A stretch of DNA of 64,000 nucleotides, from positions 2,356,001 to 2,420,000 of the forward strand of contig NZ_JQMS01000001.1 in NCBI RefSeq assembly GCF_000744835.1. The letters are read 5' to 3'. Position numbers and translations under genes: made by a program. The stretch comes from Flavobacterium sp. 83. GTDB lineage: Bacteria > Bacteroidota > Bacteroidia > Flavobacteriales > Flavobacteriaceae. Position 1 is the first letter of the stretch. Each line of letters starts with the position of its first letter. The notes under the pieces were generated by a model. The model was not told the DNA's origin, searched no databases, and saw nothing but the letters and a program-made list of their open reading frames with translations. Of this stretch, positions 8,688-16,774 are shown piece by piece.

Positions 8688-8840
8688 AAAAAAGAACATC
8701 AGTAGTATTTCTATATTTAAAAGAGAAATATTTTTTGTAGTATTAAAAAAGGGAAACTTTTAATAAAAATGGCTGGTTACTTTTTAAATATGTCTTTCAG
8801 TAAAATTTAAAATAATTTTCAATCTATATAATTTTCAAAT

Positions 8841-11800
8841 ATGAAAAAAAATTCGGGATTAATAGCAGCATTTTCTTTGATGCTTGCCTGCAGCTCTGGT
8901 TATGCTCAAAATAAGAGTGATAACTTATTGAAAGAGTTTGCTACACCTCCAAATTCTGCAAAGCCTCGTGTATGGTGGCATTGGATGAATGGTAATATTT
9001 CTAAAGATGGTATTACCAAAGATCTTTTGTGGATGAATAGAATAGGTATTGGTGGTTTCATGAATTTTGATGCTGCGATGGCAACACCTCAAATTGTAAA
9101 AAAGCGCCTAACTTACATGACTCCTGAATGGAAAGATGCTTTTCAGTTTACAACTAAATTGGCCGATTCCCTAAAACTGGAAATGGCTATTGCAGGTTCA
9201 CCGGGATGGAGCGAAAGTGGTGGGCCGTGGGTAAGTCCAAAAGATGGAATGAAAAAATTAGTGTGGAGTGAAATCCGCATAAAAGGCGGAAAAAAATTCA
9301 CTGGGGTTTTGCCAAAAGCGCCTACTAAAACAGGACCATTCCAGAACATTCCTTTCTTTGAAGCAATGCCTATGGGAGAATCGGTAGCAGCTCCAGCTGA
9401 TTATTATGAAGACATCAGTCTTATGGCATATAAATTGCCGGATACAGAAATAAATTTAAGCGATTTAAAACCAAAGATTACCTCAAGTGGAGGGGCTTTT
9501 ACGATAAACCAACTTACAGACGGAGACTTAGGAACGACTATTTTGCTGCCTGCTACTAAAAACGATGAAAGCGCCTGGATACAATTTGCTTTTGAAAAAC
9601 CACAAACGTTCAAAGGAATAACTGTTGTTGGTGGTGGAGACAAAGGCCCTTTTGGTCTTTTTGGAGACAAAGCGGATACACGTTCCGTTGAAGTAAGCGA
9701 TGATGGTGTTCATTTCAAAAAAATCACTTTTATTCCTGCTGGAGGAATTGTACAACAAACTATTAATTTTTCAGTAACAACTGCAAAATATTTCAGGGTT
9801 ACTTTTAAAAATCCTCCTCCTCTTTTTAGTTTTGCAGCGATGATGGGGTCAAACGAAGCTCCAAAACCTTCGCCAGGAACGGATGTTGCCGAAATAGTTT
9901 TGCATAATACAACGCAAATTGATCGATTTGAAGAAAAAGCGGCTTTTGCTGCTGTCAGAAATATCGACATAAATGGTACTCCTAGTACTGATGGAATTGC
10001 ATTGGAAAATGTAATTGATTTATCAGGTAAATTGAATGCAGACGGAACATTGAATTGGACTCCACCTGCAGGAAATTGGAAGCTTGTACGTTTTGGATAT
10101 TCATTGTTGGGAATAACCAATCATCCGGCTTCACCGGAAGCAACCGGATTAGAAGTAGACAAATTAGATCCAGTTGCCATAAAAGCGTATTTTGAAAATT
10201 ACCTCGATCAATACAAGAGTGCTACAGGAGGCTTAATGGGAGATAAAGGTGGTTTACAATACATTGTTACCGATAGTTGGGAAGCTGGAGCGCAAAACTG
10301 GACGAAAAATTTACCGGCTGAGTTTGCCAAAAGAAGAGGATATAGTTTATTGCCATGGTTACCAGTATTAACGGGGCAAATTATTAAAAGTTCTGAAGTC
10401 AGTGAAAAATTCTTATGGGATTACCGCAAAACTTTAAGCGAAATGGTATCTGAATACCATTATGATCAGTTGACAACATTATTAGCGGAGCGTGGAATGA
10501 AGCGCTATTCTGAATCTCATGAGTCTGGTCGTACGTTAATTGCCGATGGTATGGAAGTCAAACGTACGGCTTCTATCCCTATGGGAGCGATGTGGACACC
10601 AGGAGGCTTAGGAGGAGATGATGCAGTACATAAGGCAGATATTAGAGAATCCGCATCGGTAGCCCATATTTATGGACAAAATTTAGTGGCAGCCGAGTCG
10701 CTTACTGCAATTGGTAACGCATGGGCATTTTCACCAGAGCGGTTGAAACCAACTGCAGATATGGAATTAGCGAGTGGACTCAATCGATTTGTGATTCATA
10801 CTTCGGTACATCAACCATCAGATGAGCATGTTCCCGGTCTTGGACTTGGACCATTCGGACAGTGGTTTACGCGTCACGAAACTTGGGCCGAACAAGCAAC
10901 AGCCTGGACAGATTATCTTTCCCGCAGTTCCTATTTGTTGCAACAAGGGAAATTTGTAGCGGATGTTATTTATTATTATGGAGAAGACAATAATATCACG
11001 TCTCTTTTTGAAAAAAAATCACCAAACATTCCGCAAGGATATAATTTTGATTATGTTAATGCCGATGCGCTTCTTAACTTGCTTTCTGTAAAAAATGGAC
11101 AAATTGTTACTCCAAGTGGTATGCATTATAAAGTTTTGGCACTGGATGCTAATAGCCAACAAATGACATTAAAAGTGGCTAATAAAATTAGTGAATTAGT
11201 AAAAGCAGGAGCAATTGTTGTAGGGCCTAAGCCAATAGGGTCTCCAAGTTTAAACGATGATAAAACTGCTTTTAATACAATTGTAGCTGAGTTATGGGGT
11301 GCTGATAACACGGTAAAATCGATTGGTGACGGAAAAGTATATACAGGAGAAACCATCGAAAAAGTCTTAACCGCTTTAGCTGTTAAACCAGATTTTGAAT
11401 ATACTAAACCGCAGGCTGATACTCAGTTATTATTTGTGCATCGTGAATTACCGGAGCAAGAATTGTATTGGGTAAACAATCGCAATGCAAGAACCGAAGA
11501 TCTTGAAGCAACTTTCAGAGTTTCTGGAAAAACAGTAGAAATTTGGCATCCTGAAACAGGTAAGTCGCAACCAGCTTCATATTCTTTTGCAGATGGACGC
11601 ACTAAAGTAGCTTTGCATTTAGAGCCTAATGATGCTGTATTTGTTGTTTTTAAAGACAATACTACTACAACAGCGCAAATTTTACCAGCTGTAACCGAAA
11701 CTAAATTAGCTGCTGTGGAAGGAAACTGGAATTTGAGTTTCCAAAAAGAAAGAGGAGCGCCTTCAGAAATTACAATGGATAAGTTGACTTCTTGGACAGA

Positions 11801-12188
11801 TAATTCAGATGCTGGCGTGAAGTATTTTTCAGGAACAGGAACCTATTCAAAAACAATTGATGCACCAAAAAGCTGGTTTAAAAATCAGGGACAATTATGG
11901 ATTGATCTTGGAGAAGTAAAAAACCTGGCCGAAGTTATCGTTAATGGAAAATCATTAGGAATTGTTTGGAAAAAACCATTCAGAGTAGATGCAACTGGTA
12001 TTTTGAAACCAGGAAAAAACACCTTGGCGATAAAAGTGACGAATCTTTGGGTAAATAGACTTATTGGAGATGCACAACCGGGAGTAGTAAAGAAAATCAC
12101 CTATACTACGATGCCATTTTACAAAGCAGACGCTCCATTGTTACCGTCAGGATTACTGAGTACAGTAACTGTTTTATCAGTGAAATAG
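8841..12188 (+). CDS. GH106 alpha-L-rhamnosidase, exported
   Basis: 1115 residues. The mature N-terminus carries the GH106 hallmarks FATPPNSAKPRVWWHWMNGNI, then a TKDLLWMNRIGIGGF-like stretch, GSPGWSESGGPWV and SHESGRTLIADGMEV. The central part matches the long catalytic (beta/alpha) domain of family 106. The C-terminus has a GH2-like beta-sandwich (WIDLGEVKNLAEVIVNGKSLG, NTLAIKVTNLWVN). An N-terminal signal (MKKN..AFSLML, ending SGYAQ) exports it. The Cys in LMLAC is a weak lipobox, so surface or periplasmic anchoring is possible. The enzyme removes terminal alpha-L-rhamnose from plant or microbial glycans. It has its own promoter box upstream and a terminator downstream, so it forms a single-gene unit. 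Confidence 0.93.
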   Translation: MKKNSGLIAAFSLMLACSSGYAQNKSDNLLKEFATPPNSAKPRVWWHWMNGNISKDGITKDLLWMNRIGIGGFMNFDAAMATPQIVKKRLTYMTPEWKDAFQFTTKLADSLKLEMAIAGSPGWSESGGPWVSPKDGMKKLVWSEIRIKGGKKFTGVLPKAPTKTGPFQNIPFFEAMPMGESVAAPADYYEDISLMAYKLPDTEINLSDLKPKITSSGGAFTINQLTDGDLGTTILLPATKNDESAWIQFAFEKPQTFKGITVVGGGDKGPFGLFGDKADTRSVEVSDDGVHFKKITFIPAGGIVQQTINFSVTTAKYFRVTFKNPPPLFSFAAMMGSNEAPKPSPGTDVAEIVLHNTTQIDRFEEKAAFAAVRNIDINGTPSTDGIALENVIDLSGKLNADGTLNWTPPAGNWKLVRFGYSLLGITNHPASPEATGLEVDKLDPVAIKAYFENYLDQYKSATGGLMGDKGGLQYIVTDSWEAGAQNWTKNLPAEFAKRRGYSLLPWLPVLTGQIIKSSEVSEKFLWDYRKTLSEMVSEYHYDQLTTLLAERGMKRYSESHESGRTLIADGMEVKRTASIPMGAMWTPGGLGGDDAVHKADIRESASVAHIYGQNLVAAESLTAIGNAWAFSPERLKPTADMELASGLNRFVIHTSVHQPSDEHVPGLGLGPFGQWFTRHETWAEQATAWTDYLSRSSYLLQQGKFVADVIYYYGEDNNITSLFEKKSPNIPQGYNFDYVNADALLNLLSVKNGQIVTPSGMHYKVLALDANSQQMTLKVANKISELVKAGAIVVGPKPIGSPSLNDDKTAFNTIVAELWGADNTVKSIGDGKVYTGETIEKVLTALAVKPDFEYTKPQADTQLLFVHRELPEQELYWVNNRNARTEDLEATFRVSGKTVEIWHPETGKSQPASYSFADGRTKVALHLEPNDAVFVVFKDNTTTTAQILPAVTETKLAAVEGNWNLSFQKERGAPSEITMDKLTSWTDNSDAGVKYFSGTGTYSKTIDAPKSWFKNQGQLWIDLGEVKNLAEVIVNGKSLGIVWKKPFRVDATGILKPGKNTLAIKVTNLWVNRLIGDAQPGVVKKITYTTMPFYKADAPLLPSGLLSTVTVLSVK

Positions 12189-12238
12189 AAAATTATTCCT
12201 TTCGAATGATTTGAAATAATTAGAATTTAATTTTAAAG

Positions 12239-12277
12239 AGGTGGAACCAAAACGAAATAGTTTGGTTTCACCTTTTT
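12239..12277 (+). terminator. Rho-independent terminator after GH106
   Basis: GGTGGAACCAAAAC (from 12240) pairs with GTTTGGTTTCACC (to 12272), with one G-T wobble and one bulged A, followed by TTTTT. Confidence 0.8.
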
Positions 12278-12626
12278 GTTGTTTTATAAATTCAAATCCT
12301 TTTTGAGGCTTTTTTAAGAGTATTATTTCAATATTTTGGACTATAAAGCATGTGGATTTATTTTTAAAAGAGAAAAATACCCTTTTAAAGATATTAAATG
12401 TCAATTTTTTAATTGTAAAAACACACAAACTCCCTTGTTTATGAGGGTTTAAGTAAATAATTAGGGATTTAAGTGTAAGATTTTTAACTGTTTAAAATGT
12501 TTTCTTTGACCGTTTGTATGCTTAGAGGCTCCCTTTTTTCTATGCAGTCTTTATCTTTCATAGCTGTTTTGATTAATAAAATTTATTATTTTAATAAATA
12601 AAAAGAATTAAAACAATGTTTTCTAT

Positions 12627-12671
12627 TACGATTGCGTAGGACAGTTGATAGAAGTGGTATTGTTAAATTTG
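12627..12671 (+). promoter_or_regulatory. Rhamnose-type promoter box 2 (upstream of the TonB receptor)
   Basis: TACGATTGCG followed by TAGGACAGTT (12637-12646). It ends 17 bp before TAAATTTG (12664-12671), a perfect TAnnTTTG -7 box. There is no TTTG at the -33 spacing; the box occupies that position, as expected for activator-dependent promoters. Confidence 0.65.
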
Positions 12672-12749
12672 AATTATATAAAACATAAAAATATGTTATG
12701 TATAAAAAAATCCAAGAATAAATAAATACTAACTAAAAAAAACCAAAAA

Positions 12750-15635
12750 ATGAAGAAGTTTTTACAACAACATCGAGTTGCCCTGTTCCTGATAAAGGCA
12801 TTGGTGTTGTATTTGGGATTCTGTACCCAAGCGATGGCGCAACAAATTATTCAGGGTAAAGTGACTGATGAAAAGAATGAACCACTTATAGGTGTAAGTG
12901 TTACAATAAAAGGAATAAATAATGGAATAAATACTGATGCTGATGGAAAGTATACAATCACAGCTAAAAGTAATTCGACTTTAGTTTTTAATTATATAGG
13001 TTTTAAAACTAAACAGGTTGTTATTAGTAATCAAACAACTGTTAATGTTGTACTACAAGGAGACACACAGGCATTAGATGAGGTTGTAGTTACAGGTGTA
13101 TTGGATAAGCGTACAAGAATGCAATCTTCTGTTTCTATTTCGACCATTAGTGCGAAACAATTTGATAAAATTGCGATTACCAGTTCTGCTGATTTATTGA
13201 AAAATATCCCAGGAGTATTTGTGAATTCCTCTTTAGGAGAAATACGTAATACAGTATACTCTCGTGGGGTATCTGTAGGGTCAAATGATGGAGCTTCGGG
13301 TTATTATTATATTTCTATGCAAGAGGATGGATTACCGGTAACGAATGCAACATTTGGTAATTACGGTCCTGATTATTTCTTACGCACAGATGCTACTTTA
13401 GGTAAACTGGAAGCAGTAAGAGGAGGAACAGCTTCTATCTTGGGTAATAATGCTCCCGGAGGAATCTTTAATTATGTTTCTAAATTAGGTGGATCTAAAT
13501 TTGAAGGAGAAATTCGTGCTAAATATGGTTTAGAAGGAAACGGAAAAAATCCGTATTACCGAACTGACTTTGATTTTGGAGGGCCTTTGAGTAAAGCCAA
13601 ATCGGTTACATTTAACGTAGGTGGATTTTTACGTCAATCTGATGGAGCCAGATATTCTGGATACCCGATGAATAATGGTGGACAAATAAAAGCGAATTTG
13701 GTAAAAACGTATAAAACGGGTTCTGTTAAAGTTTTTGCAAAGTACCTTAATGATAAAAATGGATGGAACGAATTTACACCAACTATTGGTTTTAGTGATC
13801 CACATTATCCAGCTGGGGTTACTAATACTACTTCGGTATTAATTCCGGCAGTTACAGCTGATTTTACAGTAAACCAAACGGGGGAAAAGATGCACTATGA
13901 TTCAAGAGATAAAGTACATTCTATTGATAAATCTATTGGAATTAACTGGGATCAAGACTTAGGAAAAGGATGGAAATTAGACAATAAAATACGTTATTCT
14001 GATAAAAGTGCTGTTTGGAATACTACCGCTGTAGTGTATCCATTTGCTACTGATACTCCTGTTTTTTATGCTGTTTCTGGGAATTTATTCAATTTTGGAA
14101 CATATTCTTTTAACGATCATGCAACTGGAACTCAAATAGGTTCAGTTACTCATTCTCCAAATATAATTGGCGGTAATTTTGCAGGATTTAATGAAACAGT
14201 AAATTATAGTAACTTTCCTGGTGCTTCTATACAGCCTAACTCTTTGTATTTTAATCCTATTTTCTTCAATCAAAATAAAATGAAAGAAATCATAGATCAA
14301 TTTACAATTACCAAAAAAATCAATAAAATGACTTTTACGGGAGGAATGTTTTTTGCTAAATCAAATTTAGATAGATTGTCATCTACAGGTATTGGGGTAT
14401 CATATTCTCAAATGACTTCACCACGTCCATCATTAACAGATATTTCATATATTGGTTTATTTGATGGTCAAACGTATCAAGTAACAAATCCTGACGGAAT
14501 AACTGGTGGTTCAGGAAAAAGTGCTCCAGTAGATATTATTTCAGTAGCTCAAAAACAAATGGCTTTTTTCTTTGGTCATACTTGGGAGATGAGTTCAAAA
14601 GTAAATTTTGACTGGGGTATTCGTTCTGAAACAGTATCTTTTAATGGAAACAATCAAATTTCTGAAAGTGTAGCTACAACTAATCCAGGTGGAACAGATG
14701 GAAATCCATTGACATTATATGATAATACAATGGGGCGTATTGCTGCAACTTATGCTTATTCAGACAAGAAAGTAAATACTTTTTCTTTTTCAAGTGGTTT
14801 GAATTATAAATTTGCTGATAATCAAGCTGTTTATGGTCGTTATTCTCTTGGGAATAAAGCGCCAGATATGGATATGTTTGTAACTACAAACACAGCATTT
14901 GGAGCTGCTAATTTGAATCCTACGGCTCAAAAAATACAACAATATGAGGCTGGTTACAAATTGAAAACTGCAGGAACTAATTTATTTGTAACTCCTTTTT
15001 ATAGTATCGTGAGCAATGTACCGCAACGAACAACTGGTCAAGAAACAGCTGATATTACTACTGCTTACAATACACCTGCTTTGTATAATAAATTTAGAAC
15101 TATGGGTGTTGAATTTGAAGTAAATCAGGAATTTACAGAAAAATTTAGTGTAAAAGCAGTAGCTACTTTTCAAGATTCTAAAGCAGTTATATACAGAACT
15201 TGGGATTTAGGGGCTAATGGATCAGCAGATGATAAAATAGTTGACTTTTCTGGAAACGAAACAGATAATAATGCTAAAGTAATTCTTAGAGTTTCACCTA
15301 CCTATGCTTCTGGTAAATTTTATTCTTCTCTTGATTTTTCTTATATGGGAAAACGTGCAGCTAACGTACCAAATGCATTCGAATTACCATCTTACAATCA
15401 AACAAACTTGAATTTAGGATACAATTTGACTGCAAAATTGCAATTGCAAGCTAACATTAACAACCTTTTTAACCAAATTGGCGTAATGGGTTGGTCAGCA
15501 CCAGGAGGATTTCCTGCAGCATTAGACAGACAAGGATTCACAGCAGAGAAATTGGCTGCTAATCCAAACGCAGTATATTCTACTTTAAGCTTACCGGCTA
15601 GAGCATATTTCATTACTGCTACTTATAAATTTTAA
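12750..15635 (+). CDS. TonB-dependent outer-membrane receptor (CarboxypepD_reg-like N-domain)
   Basis: 961 residues. A signal peptide is cut after AMA (residue 30). A carboxypeptidase-regulatory-like domain follows at about 34-104 (IQGKVTDEKNEPLIGVSVTI, DGKYTI, LVFNYIGFKT). A TonB box EVVVTG is at 111-116, then the plug (about 125-240; LLKNIPGVFV, RGGTASILGNNAPGGIFNYV) and a large beta barrel ending in a C-terminal Phe (ARAYFITATYKF). It should import a ligand across the outer membrane using TonB energy. It resembles SusC-like receptors in its N-domain, but no SusD lipoprotein follows. It heads a unit with an esterase and a GH78 rhamnosidase, so rhamnose-containing oligosaccharides or glycosides are the likely cargo. 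Confidence 0.92.
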   Translation: MKKFLQQHRVALFLIKALVLYLGFCTQAMAQQIIQGKVTDEKNEPLIGVSVTIKGINNGINTDADGKYTITAKSNSTLVFNYIGFKTKQVVISNQTTVNVVLQGDTQALDEVVVTGVLDKRTRMQSSVSISTISAKQFDKIAITSSADLLKNIPGVFVNSSLGEIRNTVYSRGVSVGSNDGASGYYYISMQEDGLPVTNATFGNYGPDYFLRTDATLGKLEAVRGGTASILGNNAPGGIFNYVSKLGGSKFEGEIRAKYGLEGNGKNPYYRTDFDFGGPLSKAKSVTFNVGGFLRQSDGARYSGYPMNNGGQIKANLVKTYKTGSVKVFAKYLNDKNGWNEFTPTIGFSDPHYPAGVTNTTSVLIPAVTADFTVNQTGEKMHYDSRDKVHSIDKSIGINWDQDLGKGWKLDNKIRYSDKSAVWNTTAVVYPFATDTPVFYAVSGNLFNFGTYSFNDHATGTQIGSVTHSPNIIGGNFAGFNETVNYSNFPGASIQPNSLYFNPIFFNQNKMKEIIDQFTITKKINKMTFTGGMFFAKSNLDRLSSTGIGVSYSQMTSPRPSLTDISYIGLFDGQTYQVTNPDGITGGSGKSAPVDIISVAQKQMAFFFGHTWEMSSKVNFDWGIRSETVSFNGNNQISESVATTNPGGTDGNPLTLYDNTMGRIAATYAYSDKKVNTFSFSSGLNYKFADNQAVYGRYSLGNKAPDMDMFVTTNTAFGAANLNPTAQKIQQYEAGYKLKTAGTNLFVTPFYSIVSNVPQRTTGQETADITTAYNTPALYNKFRTMGVEFEVNQEFTEKFSVKAVATFQDSKAVIYRTWDLGANGSADDKIVDFSGNETDNNAKVILRVSPTYASGKFYSSLDFSYMGKRAANVPNAFELPSYNQTNLNLGYNLTAKLQLQANINNLFNQIGVMGWSAPGGFPAALDRQGFTAEKLAANPNAVYSTLSLPARAYFITATYKF

Positions 15636-15661
15636 GTTTCATAATTGTTTTTTTAGAAATG

Positions 15662-15695
15662 ACCAGATAAGACTTATTGTCTTATCTGGTTTTTT
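15662..15695 (+). terminator. Terminator or attenuator after the receptor gene
   Basis: ACCAGATAAGAC (15662-15673), loop TTATT, perfect complement (15679-15690), then TTTTT. The following esterase starts only about 50 bp later with no clear promoter, so partial read-through that lowers esterase/GH78 expression relative to the receptor is likely. Confidence 0.8.
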
Positions 15696-15747
15696 AGGTA
15701 ACTTTCAATTTATAAATGATTTAAAAATATCCTCAAATCTTTCAAAA

Positions 15748-16746
15748 ATGATAAAACAAGCAACAATTCTAGTCCTGTTATTGAGCTTTACAATGAGTAA
15801 TGCTCAAAAAGTAATTCCACTTTACAATGGAAAAGTTCCTAATTCTAAAGAGATAGCAGGATTGACGGATACAACAGCTGTTTTTCCATCAGGAAATAAA
15901 ATGATTCATTTTGTTTTGAGGGTTGCCAGTCCGGATTTGACTATTTTTTTGCCAGAGAAAAGTAAAGCTACTGGTATAGCGGTTATTATTTGTCCAGGTG
16001 GAGGTTATTCGGGTTTGGCAATTGACCATGAAGGGTATGATATTGCCAAAAAATTAAATGAAAAAGGGATTGCGGGTTTTGTTTTAAAATACCGCTTGCC
16101 CAATGCGCTATATGTTGAAAACAAACAAATAGTTCCTTTGCAAGATGCACAACGTGCTATTCAGTTGGTTCGGGAAAATGCTAAAAAATGGGGAATCAAT
16201 CCCAATAAAATTGGTATAGAAGGAAATTCGGCAGGAGGACATTTAGCTTCCACAGCCGGCACACATTATCAAAAAGCACTAATTGACAATCCGCTAAAAA
16301 CCAGTTTGCGTCCAGATTTTATGGTTTTAAATTATCCCGTTATCAGCATGGCGGATAGTTTGACACATATGGGGTCACGATATAATTTGATAGGCGAAGG
16401 ATTATCTCCTGTAGCATTGAATAAAATTATGAGTGACTGGAAAACATCAGAACAAAAATTAGTCAGCCTACCAGTAAATGGAGATAAAATTAAAGAATAT
16501 TCTAATGAATTGCAGGTTACGGCAAATACACCTCCTACATTTATAACGCATTCGGTAGATGATAATACAGTTAAAGTGCAAAATTCTATTTTGTTTATAG
16601 CGGCGTTGCAAAAAAATAAAGTTCCGGTCGAATCTTTCTTTTATGCCAAAGGCGGACACGGTTATAGCATGGATAATCCTACTAGCGATGTAGAATGGAT
16701 TGACAGTTGTACAGCTTGGATTTTAAAGATTAATAAAGGATTATAA
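15748..16746 (+). CDS. Exported alpha/beta-hydrolase, probable carbohydrate (acetyl) esterase
   Basis: 332 residues with a signal peptide (MIKQATILVLLLSFTMSNA). The alpha/beta-hydrolase fold shows an oxyanion-type motif CPGGGYSGLA (82-91), the nucleophile elbow GNSAG with S161, D271 or D272 in SVDDNTV, and H304 in KGGHGY. The same layout occurs in BD-FAE-type and other polysaccharide-deacylating esterases of Bacteroidota. It likely removes acetyl or other acyl groups from rhamnose-containing glycans in the periplasm so that the rhamnosidases can act. It lies between the receptor and GH78 genes, 28 bp before the latter. The exact acyl substrate cannot be read from sequence. Confidence 0.88.
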   Translation: MIKQATILVLLLSFTMSNAQKVIPLYNGKVPNSKEIAGLTDTTAVFPSGNKMIHFVLRVASPDLTIFLPEKSKATGIAVIICPGGGYSGLAIDHEGYDIAKKLNEKGIAGFVLKYRLPNALYVENKQIVPLQDAQRAIQLVRENAKKWGINPNKIGIEGNSAGGHLASTAGTHYQKALIDNPLKTSLRPDFMVLNYPVISMADSLTHMGSRYNLIGEGLSPVALNKIMSDWKTSEQKLVSLPVNGDKIKEYSNELQVTANTPPTFITHSVDDNTVKVQNSILFIAALQKNKVPVESFFYAKGGHGYSMDNPTSDVEWIDSCTAWILKINKGL

Positions 16747-16774
16747 AATAAAAATTAACCTAATAGATCAAATA

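Larger units (their letters stand above)
8427..8840. other. Intergenic region with terminator and rhamnose-type promoter
   Basis: 414 bp between lysR and the GH106 gene. It contains the lysR terminator (8521-8563), the shared rhamnose box (8642-8661) and its -7-like element (about 8680-8687). About 150 nt of A/T-rich leader follow before the GH106 start. No other feature seen. Confidence 0.6.
12189..12749. other. Intergenic region between GH106 and the receptor gene
   Basis: 561 bp. It holds the GH106 terminator (12239-12277), a second rhamnose-type box (12627-12646) with a consensus -7 TAAATTTG (12664-12671), and an A/T-rich leader of about 75 nt before the receptor start. The middle (about 12300-12600) shows nothing I can name. 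Confidence 0.6.

Noticed and set aside
12750..15635. A SusC/SusD pair
   Set aside because: No SusD-like lipoprotein follows; the next genes are an esterase and a glycosidase.
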